DNA of 64,000 nucleotides. Source: Flavobacterium lipolyticum (GTDB lineage: Bacteria > Bacteroidota > Bacteroidia > Flavobacteriales > Flavobacteriaceae). Each line of letters opens with the position of its first letter. Within the stretch, counting starts at the first letter, position 1. The notes under the pieces are model-generated. The model was not told the DNA's origin. It saw only the letters and a list, made by a program, of their open reading frames with translations, and ran no database searches. The translations under genes and the position numbers were made by a program. Location: contig NZ_JAJJMN010000001.1 in the NCBI RefSeq assembly GCF_020905335.1, positions 434,001-498,000 on the forward strand. Reading direction: 5' to 3'. Below, one piece after another: positions 1-9,622 of this stretch.

Positions 1-2
1 TA

Positions 3-275
3 GTATTAAAAAATGGAATCCTTCGGCTGAATTTTGGCAACTGGCAGCTGTCTGCACAATTAAATAGTGATGAAGCCCCGATGCTGGACATTAAAAATGA
101 AAAATTAAACTCGGCCTTTAATTACGGTACTTCTTCCCTTAAACTAGGAAAGAAAACCTATCAGCACCAAACCAGCGGAAGCTCAATGCTTGTTGAAATA
201 ACCAATAACAAACCAACCCGACAAGAAGTAATCGACGAGTTACCAGATGTCGCAAAATATGATTTTAAAAAATAA
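3..275 (+). CDS. C-terminal end of a heparinase-like protein (partial)
   Basis: The frame is open from the window edge to the stop, so this is the 3' end of a longer gene that starts before the window. The last residues, ending in ELPDVAKYDFKK, closely match the end of the next protein (ELPDVAKYDKN), and the preceding lines also align in style (SSMLVEITNNK against SSVLLEMNGTK). The two genes are therefore tandem paralogues 3 bp apart and almost certainly cotranscribed. Function is inferred only from the neighbour: a secreted polysaccharide lyase of the heparinase II/III type. No catalytic residue lies in the visible part. Confidence 0.8.
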   Translation, partial: VLKNGILRLNFGNWQLSAQLNSDEAPMLDIKNEKLNSAFNYGTSSLKLGKKTYQHQTSGSSMLVEITNNKPTRQEVIDELPDVAKYDFKK

Positions 276-278
276 GTA

Positions 279-2966
279 ATGATTGTTATGATAAAAAAAA
301 TAAGCTTCTCCATCTTACTGATTCTAAGCGGTAAAGCATTTGCACAACAACCTGCCGAAATTAAGCTCACCGCCGAAAAATTACATTCAAGAGTACGTGA
401 ATGGCCTTATCCTGTAAACGGAATTACGGTACCCACCAATGCTCCTGCCCTGCTTTGGCCGGGAACCAATGGAAAAAAAATGGTAACACCGATGGAAAGC
501 GGAAGTGATATTCCGGAAGATCCGAATATTGGCAATGTACGCTACAAAGTGATGCTCGCAAGCGACAAAAACTTCACTAAAAACCCGTTCACCAGTGCCG
601 AACAACGTTGGGCAGTTTACCCGTTGCATCAGGCTTTAAAAGCCGGAAAATGGTACTGGAAATATGGTTACGCTTTAAAAGGCAGCAGTCAATGGACCTG
701 GTCGCCTGTTTACGATTTTGTCATTGATGCCCAATATGCTGCCCTAAAAGTAGCTCCTCCCATTAGCGAAGTCCTTAAAAGAAACGAAGGTGCACACCCG
801 CTCTTATGGGACATGAACCGAATTGGTGAAGATTTTTACCGCAACAATCTGGACAATCCCGAAGCCAAAAAATTTGTTGCTTTCGCCGAAAAATTAATGG
901 AGGCTCCTCTTCCAACAGAAAAACCACAAAGAGTAATTGATACCACAGGCAAAAATCCGTTAGAAAAGAAAATTATTGTAGAACGAATGTACCACGGTTT
1001 TGGAGATGCTGTTGGAAATCCGGTTCGCAATTTATGCATCGCCTATCAGCTCACCAAAGACAAACGTTTCATTTTAGATGCCAAACGCAGAGCCTTAAAC
1101 CTTGCCAACATGAATCCTGACGGCCTGGCAACAGGTGACGATTTTACAAGTGGTGCCGTACTGGAAGCCCTGGGCTGGTTTTACGATAGCGGTTATGCTT
1201 TTTTAACTCCTCAGGAAAAAGAAACCTTAAAAAATAGCATTACGATCAGAGCCAAAAGAGTTTACGACCATTTGCCCAATCGTTTTGAGCTGCATGTAAG
1301 CGACAACCACGTTTGGCAAATCACCTTACGCAACCTTGCCATTGCAACCGTAGCGGTAATTAATGATGTCCCTGAAGCCAAAGAATGGCTTACCTATATA
1401 TACGAAGTCTGGTCGGCACGTTTTCCGGTATTGGGCACTACCGATGGTGGCTGGCATGAAGGAAACGGCTATTTCAGAGTCAACTTTAAATCGATTATTT
1501 ACCTGTCTCAAATGTTTGGTGATTTTAGCGGTGTTGATTATTTTAAATTACCGTGGATGCAGAATCTACCGTATTATATGCTTTACACCCATCCAAACGG
1601 TGCGGCAAGTACTGCTATTGGAGACATGTGGGAAAACATTCCGTACATCGTAAAAGGCGAAGCCTGGTTTGCAGATGCTTTGACCTACCGCATGAATGAT
1701 CCTTATCTGAACTGGTATGTTGGTGCAATCAAAAGAGACTATCCGTCCTACTATCACGGCACCGATGATTTCTTATTTTTCAGGTTACTGAACTACAAAC
1801 CCAATAGAAACTTACCAGCAACCTCGCCCGAAAAACTCCCTAAAACTCGAAAATTTGCCGATGTGGGTGTCGTAGCCATGCACGAAGATCTGACCAAAGC
1901 CAATACAACCCTGAGCAGCTATTTGTTCAGCAGTCCGTTTGGCTCTTCGGGACACGGTCACGCTTCGCAAAATGCCTTTACGATTAATTATAAAGGGAAA
2001 GTGCTCTTTGGCGGAACAGGCTATTACAGCAATTTCAGCGACAAACACAATCTTTTAGATTACAGATCTTCTAAAGCATACAACACCATTTTAGCCGACA
2101 GTCTGAACCAAAAAATTGGAGAAGAAGGTTACGGATGGATTCCGAGAGCGATTTCCGGTCAACGCATCCAATACGCTTTAGGAGATGCCAGCAATGCTTA
2201 TGGAAACATAAAAAGTGATTTCTGGCTCAACAGATTCAAACAAATTAATGTAGTACCTAATAAAGCAAACGGTTACGGAGAATCGGGTGTCTCCTTGTAC
2301 CGCAGACATATGCTGCAGCTAGAAGGCGGGTACATTGTTTTATACGACGAACTGGAAGCTAAAACCCCGGTAAAATGGACGACTCAGTTTCATTGTCCGT
2401 ACTATACCATTGAAGGGCAAAATTCGGCAAATGCCAAACAGCAAAACTTCACAGTACAAACCGATTTAGGAAATGTAAACGCCAGTGTTTTTGCTAATAG
2501 TCCGCTAAAAATGGCCGTACACCATAAATTTTATGAAGCCGCTATCAACTGGAATAAAGTAACCAACGACGAAGGTCAGATCAAAGAATTTAAAGACCAA
2601 TGGCATGCAGGAATCACTTCTGAACCCAGACAAAAATTCAGATACCTGACCATTATACAAGTAAAAGACGGTAAAACAGAAGTCATTAAAACAGGATCAG
2701 ACAACAACGGTTTATCCCATTTTCAGATTGACGACTGGGACATTCAGGTACAATTGGACGGCGAAAAACCGGCTGCTTTACAAATTACCGGAAAAACTGC
2801 AAAATCATTATTTAGCTACGGAAGTTTACCCATTACATTTGAAGGTAAAACATTTTCTCCTAAAATTGAAGGAAGTTCGGTCTTACTGGAAATGAATGGT
2901 ACTAAGCTAAACAAACAGGAAGCTGTTGACGAATTACCGGATGTGGCCAAATACGACAAAAATTAA
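279..2966 (+). CDS. Secreted heparinase II/III-like polysaccharide lyase (DUF4962-type N-terminus)
   Basis: This 895-residue protein has an N-terminal signal peptide ending in GKAFA-QQ, so it is exported. The start at 279 is used here, but the ATG at 288 (MIKKISF) fits the signal peptide equally well. A short beta-rich N-terminal part (residues about 30-150) is followed by an all-alpha toroid region with DNHVWQITLRNL and GWHEGNGYF, then a heparinase II/III-like beta-sheet half with SGHGHASQNAF, a conserved His-rich stretch of this family. The family cleaves uronic-acid-containing polysaccharides by beta-elimination in the periplasm. The substrate cannot be told from sequence alone. It follows a truncated paralogue and precedes a hybrid two-component regulator, a typical glycan-use layout. 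Confidence 0.8.
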   Translation: MIVMIKKISFSILLILSGKAFAQQPAEIKLTAEKLHSRVREWPYPVNGITVPTNAPALLWPGTNGKKMVTPMESGSDIPEDPNIGNVRYKVMLASDKNFTKNPFTSAEQRWAVYPLHQALKAGKWYWKYGYALKGSSQWTWSPVYDFVIDAQYAALKVAPPISEVLKRNEGAHPLLWDMNRIGEDFYRNNLDNPEAKKFVAFAEKLMEAPLPTEKPQRVIDTTGKNPLEKKIIVERMYHGFGDAVGNPVRNLCIAYQLTKDKRFILDAKRRALNLANMNPDGLATGDDFTSGAVLEALGWFYDSGYAFLTPQEKETLKNSITIRAKRVYDHLPNRFELHVSDNHVWQITLRNLAIATVAVINDVPEAKEWLTYIYEVWSARFPVLGTTDGGWHEGNGYFRVNFKSIIYLSQMFGDFSGVDYFKLPWMQNLPYYMLYTHPNGAASTAIGDMWENIPYIVKGEAWFADALTYRMNDPYLNWYVGAIKRDYPSYYHGTDDFLFFRLLNYKPNRNLPATSPEKLPKTRKFADVGVVAMHEDLTKANTTLSSYLFSSPFGSSGHGHASQNAFTINYKGKVLFGGTGYYSNFSDKHNLLDYRSSKAYNTILADSLNQKIGEEGYGWIPRAISGQRIQYALGDASNAYGNIKSDFWLNRFKQINVVPNKANGYGESGVSLYRRHMLQLEGGYIVLYDELEAKTPVKWTTQFHCPYYTIEGQNSANAKQQNFTVQTDLGNVNASVFANSPLKMAVHHKFYEAAINWNKVTNDEGQIKEFKDQWHAGITSEPRQKFRYLTIIQVKDGKTEVIKTGSDNNGLSHFQIDDWDIQVQLDGEKPAALQITGKTAKSLFSYGSLPITFEGKTFSPKIEGSSVLLEMNGTKLNKQEAVDELPDVAKYDKN

Positions 2967-3131
2967 AAACAAAAAAGACGTTTGCTTTTTCTTTAAATTT
3001 AGAGTTTAAAATCTATATTTCTACTGTTTTTTTTTCACGCAGATTTAGCAGATTTTTTAATTCCCTTGAACAACGGCTATTATTTCAAAAGAAAACAAAA
3101 ACAAACACAAACCATTAAAATTGAAACTTTC

Positions 3132-6100
3132 ATGAAGAAAACGATTGCCCTAGCTGTGCTTTTCTATCTTATACTTTTTGCCGTTAAAAGTCAGGCTCAG
3201 GTACAGGATCGATACTTCCGTACGATTTCGGTTGATAAAGGCTTGTCGCAAAGTTCCGTTTTTGCTATTGAACAAGATACGCTGGGTTTTATCTGGATAG
3301 GAACTCAGGACGGACTAAATCGTTATGACAGTAAAGGTTTTAAAGTGTATCGTCCCGTAAGGAATGTCAAAAACAGTTTGCAATCGTACTACATCCGAAG
3401 CTTGTTTACCGATCATAAAGGGCAATTATGGGTGGGCGGTAATCAGGGAATTAGCGTTTACAATTACAGTACCGACAGCTTTACCAATTACAAGCTTCCG
3501 CGAACTATTGGCGAATGGTACATCTCGTCGATCACAGAAGACCCTGCCCACAGGATTTGGGCCACCTCAATTACCGGAGAAGTTTTTGTGCTGAACCCTG
3601 AAGAACAGAATTTTTCATCCATCCGATTTAATGCTTCTTCACACGAAATCAAAAAAATTGCCTACATCGGTCTTTGGCAAAAACAAATAATTCTGGGAAC
3701 CGATGTTGGTCTGTTTAAACTAAATCCCAATTCGCATCAGCTGACAAAAATTAACCTGGGAGTCAAAAAACCTTATATCAACGCTGTTTATGCTGATGCT
3801 AAACAGTTGTGGGTCGCGACAGAAGGCGAAGGTGTCATTCGTTACAATGCCGCAAATGGTCAGGTTACATCTCTGCTCCACTCGACCGGAGCAAACAGTA
3901 TTGTCGATAACAATATCAGATGTGTTGGAAAAGATACCGAAGGAAATATCTGGTTCGGCACTTTTAAAGGGCTTACTGTTTTTAATCCTAAAACCAACGT
4001 TTTCAGCAACTATTACCATCAAATAGCACAGCCTTACACCATCAGTCAAAACTCTGTTCGTTGTTTCTTTAAAGACAAGCAAAACGGAATCTGGCTGGGA
4101 ACATATTACGGAGGTCTAAATTATTACCACAAAAGCGATATTAAGTTCAATTTGTTAAGTCAAAACTCCGGAAACCCCTCTTTGAATGATGAGGTTATTG
4201 GCGCAATCAAACAGGATGCAAAAGGCAATTTCTGGATTGGAAGTAATGACAAAGGCGTGAATTACTGGAACAAAAATGCCAATACCATCAGTTATTTTTC
4301 GAACAGTGAGAACAACCCAAACAGCTTAAGTTCCAACAATATCAAAGCCATCGAATTTGATGCAAACGGAAATGTATTAATTGGTACCCACAACGGCGGG
4401 TTGAATCTACTCAACCCCAATACCGGTTTGGCACAGCGTTTTCGCCATGATGAAAACAATCCCAACTCGATCGCAGGCGATTTGGTTTACAGCTTATTAA
4501 AAGACTCTAAGGGGCGTATCTGGGTAGGTACACGATCGGGATTGGACCAGTTTCATCCCGAAACAAAATCGTTTACACACCTTCATTTAGACAAAGCCGG
4601 AAAACGTCTGGCATCTGATGATATTACTTTTCTTTTTGAAGACAGCAAACACCGAATCTGGATTGGAACCACTAATGGCGTCACCCTTTTTTATCCGGAC
4701 ACTAATCTGTTTGCCACTATCGGTCACGGCAAATTAAGCGACGATATTGTAAACTGTGTAACCGAGGATTCAAAACACCGAATCTGGATTGGCACCCGCG
4801 AAGGATTACGTTTGTATGATGAAACGCAGGAATCTTTCAAAACGATTAAAGCGCGAAAAGATTTCGTCAAAGAAACCATTTACGGTATTATTCCGGACGA
4901 TGAAGGAAGTTTGTGGATTTCAACCAACAGCGGCTTAATCAAATTTAATCCGGACAAAGGTTCTGTACAGACTTTTGACGAAAGTGACGGTTTACAAAAC
5001 AAGCAGTTCAACGATTATGCCTTTTGTAAAGCCAAAGACGGTATGCTGCTTTTTGGCGGGATCAAAGGGCTTTCCTATTTCTATCCCGCTCTGATAAAAC
5101 AGCAGCCACTTCCTTTAAAATTAAATTTTACCGCTTTAGAAGTATTGAACAAAACGGTTGTCGCCGGTGACGATACCGACATACTTGAAGGACATATTGA
5201 CCAAACCGGCGAATTAGAAATTGGACCTGAATACAAACAGTTCAGCATCTTCTTTAATACGTTTAATTATATTTCTTCCAATCGAACTTATTATTATTAC
5301 AAACTGGAAGGAATCGACAAAGACTGGCAGCGAACAGATGAGCTTAAAGTAAGTTACAGCAACTTACCCGCAGGAAACTACAACTTCCAGATCAAAGCCA
5401 TTGGACCAAACGGAGAAATGAGTGCTGTTCGAAATTTAAAAATTGTTATACTTTCACCCTGGTATAAAACCATCTGGTTTTCATTGTTATTGCTCGCCAT
5501 CATTGGTACCGCAGCCTATATTGGTTTTAAAATTATAAAAGAAAGAATAAAAGCCGTTCAGCAATTAAAATTGGAACGAATCGATAAAGAACGCGTAAAC
5601 TACATCAATCAGGTTAAAATGGATTTCTTTACCAATGTTTCTCATGAATTAAGAACACCACTAACCCTGATCTTAGCGCCTTTGGAAGAACTTTTAAAAA
5701 TGCCTTTTGCCGATAAAGTTTCCAAAAAGAAACATGAACTCATGTTTATCAATGCCAAAAGACTGTATAATTTGGTCGATCAGCTTTTTGAATTCCGAAA
5801 AACCGAAATGGGTACGCGACAATTAAAAATAGGCAAAGGTGATATTGTGAACTTTACTCAAGAGATTTTTGAGTCTTTTAAACCGCTTTCAGAGAAAAAT
5901 AGCATTCACTATACCTATCATTCTGAAGAGCCGCAATTGTCATTTTATTTTGACAAAGATGCTATGGAAAAAATCCTTTTCAATCTTTTATCCAATGCTT
6001 TTAAATATACTAAAACCGGCCAAAGTATTGCTGTCACACTATTACAGAAAAAGGATACGGTACAAATAAAAGTCACTGACACGGGGGTCGGAATTAGTGC

Positions 6101-7175
6101 GGAAGATTTATCCAAGGTTTTCGACCGTTTTTATCAGGTAAACAATCGCGAAATGAATTTGGGTTCGGGTGTTGGTTTGGCCTTTACCAAACGTCTGGTC
6201 GAATTGCATCACGGTGAAATTACTGCCGAAAGTAAAATGCAGGAAGGAAGCAGTTTTACGGTCACTATTCCGATTTCGGATGCTGTTTATAAAAACGATC
6301 AGCATGTGGAGGAATCTGCTTATGACCTCGCAATCCTGTCCGACAACGACCTTGAAAATGAAGACGCTTTACTGCCGGAAGAAAATGAAATCATCGAAAA
6401 AAATCAACCGGTTAAGCTTCTGATCGTCGACGACAACAAAGAAATTTTAGATTATCTGCAGGACTATTTCAGTAAAATATACGAGGTCACCGTAGCTCAT
6501 AACGGACAAATGGCATTGGAACTTCTGGAAATTCAGCCTTATGACCTGATCATTAGCGACGTGATGATGCCCGAACTGGATGGTTTACACTTTTGCAAAC
6601 GCGTCAAACAAAACATTAACACCTCGCACATTCCGTTAATGCTTTTAACGGCAAGAACCGAAACCAGCCAGCAGATAAAAGGACTCGAAATGGGTGCCGA
6701 TGATTATATTACCAAACCGTTTTCGACACCTTTACTCGCCGCAAAAATCACCAATCTGTTGCGCTCCCGAAAAAGACTGAAAGAATATTATGCGGTTGGA
6801 AAAGAAATGGTTCCGGAAAATATTGCTTTTAATACGCTGGATGAGGAGTTTCTAAAACAGGCCATTCGTATTGTTGAAGATCATTTAGCCAATTCTGAAT
6901 TTTCAGTGGACCAGTTTAGCCGGGAAATTGGCATGAGCCGATCGAATCTGTATTTAAAATTAAAAGCCATTACCGGAGAATCGGCTATGGATTTTATCAA
7001 ACGAATCCGATTTAAAAAAGCGGTCGAATTGATGCAGAGCAAACGCTATACGATTGCACAAATCACTTATATGTGCGGATTCAACTCGCCTTCTTATTTT
7101 TCTACCGCCTTTAAGCAGCATTATGGCTGTATGCCCAGTGAATATTTAGCAAAAATCGACGATACACAAGAATAA
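3132..7175 (+). CDS. Hybrid two-component system sensor/regulator (HTCS)
   Basis: One 1347-residue protein joins sensor, kinase, receiver and DNA-binding parts. The ATG at 3132 gives a clean signal peptide ending KSQAQ; an upstream TTG is less likely. Order: about 14 two-component-propeller repeats (recurring WIGT and WVGT motifs, residues about 30-690), a Y_Y_Y domain (about 690-770), a membrane helix near 780, the HisKA box VSHELRTPL with His near 838, an HATPase domain (DTGVGIS, GSGVGLAF), a receiver with Asp near 1142 (LIISDVMMP), and a C-terminal AraC helix-turn-helix from about 1240. In Bacteroidota these proteins bind an oligosaccharide in the periplasm and switch on the adjoining glycan-use genes. 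Confidence 0.95.
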   Translation: MKKTIALAVLFYLILFAVKSQAQVQDRYFRTISVDKGLSQSSVFAIEQDTLGFIWIGTQDGLNRYDSKGFKVYRPVRNVKNSLQSYYIRSLFTDHKGQLWVGGNQGISVYNYSTDSFTNYKLPRTIGEWYISSITEDPAHRIWATSITGEVFVLNPEEQNFSSIRFNASSHEIKKIAYIGLWQKQIILGTDVGLFKLNPNSHQLTKINLGVKKPYINAVYADAKQLWVATEGEGVIRYNAANGQVTSLLHSTGANSIVDNNIRCVGKDTEGNIWFGTFKGLTVFNPKTNVFSNYYHQIAQPYTISQNSVRCFFKDKQNGIWLGTYYGGLNYYHKSDIKFNLLSQNSGNPSLNDEVIGAIKQDAKGNFWIGSNDKGVNYWNKNANTISYFSNSENNPNSLSSNNIKAIEFDANGNVLIGTHNGGLNLLNPNTGLAQRFRHDENNPNSIAGDLVYSLLKDSKGRIWVGTRSGLDQFHPETKSFTHLHLDKAGKRLASDDITFLFEDSKHRIWIGTTNGVTLFYPDTNLFATIGHGKLSDDIVNCVTEDSKHRIWIGTREGLRLYDETQESFKTIKARKDFVKETIYGIIPDDEGSLWISTNSGLIKFNPDKGSVQTFDESDGLQNKQFNDYAFCKAKDGMLLFGGIKGLSYFYPALIKQQPLPLKLNFTALEVLNKTVVAGDDTDILEGHIDQTGELEIGPEYKQFSIFFNTFNYISSNRTYYYYKLEGIDKDWQRTDELKVSYSNLPAGNYNFQIKAIGPNGEMSAVRNLKIVILSPWYKTIWFSLLLLAIIGTAAYIGFKIIKERIKAVQQLKLERIDKERVNYINQVKMDFFTNVSHELRTPLTLILAPLEELLKMPFADKVSKKKHELMFINAKRLYNLVDQLFEFRKTEMGTRQLKIGKGDIVNFTQEIFESFKPLSEKNSIHYTYHSEEPQLSFYFDKDAMEKILFNLLSNAFKYTKTGQSIAVTLLQKKDTVQIKVTDTGVGISAEDLSKVFDRFYQVNNREMNLGSGVGLAFTKRLVELHHGEITAESKMQEGSSFTVTIPISDAVYKNDQHVEESAYDLAILSDNDLENEDALLPEENEIIEKNQPVKLLIVDDNKEILDYLQDYFSKIYEVTVAHNGQMALELLEIQPYDLIISDVMMPELDGLHFCKRVKQNINTSHIPLMLLTARTETSQQIKGLEMGADDYITKPFSTPLLAAKITNLLRSRKRLKEYYAVGKEMVPENIAFNTLDEEFLKQAIRIVEDHLANSEFSVDQFSREIGMSRSNLYLKLKAITGESAMDFIKRIRFKKAVELMQSKRYTIAQITYMCGFNSPSYFSTAFKQHYGCMPSEYLAKIDDTQE

Positions 7176-7428
7176 TTTAAACGACACAAACTACCATACC
7201 ATGCAAAAAAAACTTTATAAAATTCTGACACTATTGCGTTAGACATCAGCTAAAATAAGGCCTTAAAAAGCCTTAGCTCATTCCGAATTTCAGTTTTGAA
7301 AATCAGAATCCAATCCAGATGAAACAGTCATTTTGGAACAGGAAGGCTCGAACTATGCCTTTACGGAACTGTTTTTCTGAAAAAAATGCCAATCCCAAAT
7401 CAACGTTTAAAAATTAAAATACCCCTTT
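7176..7428 (+). pseudogene. Gap with a possible gene remnant
   Basis: An ATG at 7201 opens MQKKLYKILTLLR and then stops at once. About 60 bp further on, a short frame reads PDETVILEQEGSNYAFTELF before a stop near 7380. The two pieces look like the start and end of a decayed secreted protein gene in this operon, but the middle is missing and I do not recognise the family. It may equally be random sequence. Confidence 0.3.
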
Positions 7429-8559
7429 ATGAAAATAATGAAACTCCTTCTTATACTGACTTTTATTTTGCCGGTCACTACAATTGCACAAACAAAAGCA
7501 ACAATAATCCTTCACAATAGTTCGGCTCTGGATCGCAAAGAAACGGTTGTAGCCATCCCTTGGAAATCGGTACTTTCCTCCTGTCCGCAAATTGACACCG
7601 CAAACTTTGTCGTATTGAATACCCTCACCAAAAAGCAAATTCCGTATCAGTTAGAACATCGCGGGAATGCTGCCGTTCAAAATTTATTGGTCCAAATTGA
7701 TTTAAAAGCCAAAGCCTCTCTGAATCTTACCGTTCAAAAAGGAAAACCGGAAGCCTTTGCTGTCAAAACCTATGCCCGTTATGTACCGGAACGTCTGGAC
7801 GATTTTGCCTGGGAAAATGATAAAATTGCCTTCCGTGCCTATGGAAAGGCTCTTGAAAAAACTGAAGGTGATGCGTACGGTTATGATGTTTGGGTAAAAC
7901 GAACCGATAAACTCGTCCTCAACGATCGCTACAAACGCAACGACTATCATATCGACCATGGCGACGGATTGGATTATTATCACGTAGGACACACTTTAGG
8001 TGCAGGAAATATGGCTCCGTACGTAAAAGATACCATCCGATATTCGGGCAATTACCACCAATGGAAAATTTTAGACAATGGACCTCTCCGCACCACTTTT
8101 CAACTGACATATGACCTCTGGAATGCCGGTGGAATACCCGTTAAAGCCACTAAAATTATTTCTATAGATGCCGGTTCACAGCTCAACCGAATAGAGAACA
8201 CGTATACATTCGAGGATAAAAACCCTTTACCGGTTGTAGTTGGAATTATCAAACGAGCGAAAGCCGGAGTTCTTTCTTTAAACGAACAACAAGGTATTAT
8301 GGGGTATTGGGAACCCACTTTTGATAAAGAAGGTACTACCGGAGTGGCATCAATCTTAACGACACCCGCAAATGCCATGTGGGTAACCAAAGAACAATTA
8401 CTTACCCAAACCACCGTCAAAAGCAACGAACCTCTTGTCTACTATACTGGCGCAGCCTGGGACAAGGCCGGAAAAATTACTTCGGCCAGACAATGGTTCA
8501 ATTACCTCGATCATTTTAATGAAGAGCTTAAAAATCCATTAACGGTCAATGTAAAATAG
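7429..8559 (+). CDS. Secreted DUF4861-family protein
   Basis: The protein has 376 residues and a signal peptide ending TTIAQ, so it is exported. The body is beta-rich, with the stretch GDGLDYYHVGHTLGAGN near residues 180-200 and a late YTGAAWDKAG motif, which I recognise as DUF4861. Members are often encoded beside polysaccharide lyases and unsaturated-uronate enzymes, which suits the neighbours here, but the reaction is not established. It lies on the same strand as the regulator upstream and the SDR downstream, separated from both by 200-250 bp gaps, so it may have its own promoter. Confidence 0.7.
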   Translation: MKIMKLLLILTFILPVTTIAQTKATIILHNSSALDRKETVVAIPWKSVLSSCPQIDTANFVVLNTLTKKQIPYQLEHRGNAAVQNLLVQIDLKAKASLNLTVQKGKPEAFAVKTYARYVPERLDDFAWENDKIAFRAYGKALEKTEGDAYGYDVWVKRTDKLVLNDRYKRNDYHIDHGDGLDYYHVGHTLGAGNMAPYVKDTIRYSGNYHQWKILDNGPLRTTFQLTYDLWNAGGIPVKATKIISIDAGSQLNRIENTYTFEDKNPLPVVVGIIKRAKAGVLSLNEQQGIMGYWEPTFDKEGTTGVASILTTPANAMWVTKEQLLTQTTVKSNEPLVYYTGAAWDKAGKITSARQWFNYLDHFNEELKNPLTVNVK

Positions 8560-8586
8560 TCATAAAACAACTTTACCTACATTTTT

Positions 8587-8723
8587 TAACGCATAGAAAC
8601 AGGATTTATGTGACGTATCAAAAACGTTTCACCCGGAATAAAAGACAAAGAACTATGAGATAGAAATGGGGGGTCTCTTTAGTATCCTTTTACTTTCAAA
8701 AAATCGATGTTTCTATGTGGTTA
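8587..8723. repeat. Inverted repeat pair of the 'catagaaac' type
   Basis: An arm reading taacgcatagaaaca (8587-8601) is mirrored by tgtttctatgtggtta (8708-8723). The same family flanks a gene-free stretch at 42946-43137. The whole gap 8560-8781 holds no other gene. Confidence 0.55.
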
Positions 8724-8781
8724 AATAAACGAACAAGACAATAACAAATTAAAATTACTAATCACCAAAAACAAACAAAAA

Positions 8782-9576
8782 ATGTCAATTAACTTATTTG
8801 ATTTAACGGGAAAAACAGCACTCATTACGGGAGGAGTTCATGGTCTAGGAATGGCAATGGCCAAAGGGCTGGGACATGCAGGGGCAAAAATTGTAGTAAA
8901 CGATCATTCTTCGCAAGAAGCTGTTGATCATGCAATCGCTGAATACAAATCAGAAGGAATTGAGGCTTTCGGATACCTGTTTGATGTAACAGATGAAGCT
9001 GCTGTAATTGCCGCTATCAGCAAAATAGAGGCTGAAGTGGGACCAATCGATATTTTAATCAATAATGCCGGAATTATCAAAAGAACTCCCATTATAGAAA
9101 TGGAAGTTGCCGATTTTGAAGCGGTAGTAAAAGTAGATCTGACCGGTCCTTTTATTGTTTCAAAAAATGTGGCAAAAGGCATGATCACACGCGGAGGAGG
9201 AAAAATCATCAACATGTGTTCAATGATGAGCGAGCTGGGAAGAGACTCTGTAAGCGCTTACGCTGCTGCAAAAGGTGGACTTAAAATGCTGACCAAAAAT
9301 ATGGCCACCGAATGGGCTAAATTTAACATTCAGACCAACGGAATTGGGCCGGGTTATTTTGCCACTAGCCAAACAGCACCTATCAGAGTAAACGGGCATC
9401 CGTTTAATGAATTTATTATGGGAAGAACTCCCGCAGGACGTTGGGGAGATCCGGACGATTTACAGGGAGCCGCCATCTTTTTAAGCTCAAAAGCAAGTGA
9501 TTTTGTAAACGGTCATATTGTGTATGTTGACGGCGGAATATTGGCAACCATAGGAAAACCTTCAAACGAAGACTAA
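8782..9576 (+). CDS. SDR-family oxidoreductase, gluconate 5-dehydrogenase / DEH-reductase-like
   Basis: This is a classical short-chain dehydrogenase of 264 residues. It shows the Rossmann motif TGGVHGLG, the NNAG motif (ILINNAGIIKR), a catalytic YAAAK (Tyr and Lys) and a C-terminal VDGGILAT. The best fit is the gluconate 5-dehydrogenase or 2-deoxy-gluconate 3-dehydrogenase group, cytosolic NAD(P)-dependent enzymes acting on keto-sugar acids. In a lyase-bearing locus a plausible job is reduction of the keto-deoxy-uronate released after beta-elimination; this is inference from context. It is followed after 46 bp by nagB on the same strand. Confidence 0.85.
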   Translation: MSINLFDLTGKTALITGGVHGLGMAMAKGLGHAGAKIVVNDHSSQEAVDHAIAEYKSEGIEAFGYLFDVTDEAAVIAAISKIEAEVGPIDILINNAGIIKRTPIIEMEVADFEAVVKVDLTGPFIVSKNVAKGMITRGGGKIINMCSMMSELGRDSVSAYAAAKGGLKMLTKNMATEWAKFNIQTNGIGPGYFATSQTAPIRVNGHPFNEFIMGRTPAGRWGDPDDLQGAAIFLSSKASDFVNGHIVYVDGGILATIGKPSNED

Positions 9577-9622
9577 TACTTTTTCTTTGGATACTATCTT
9601 AAAAGGTCAAAACTAAACTAAA

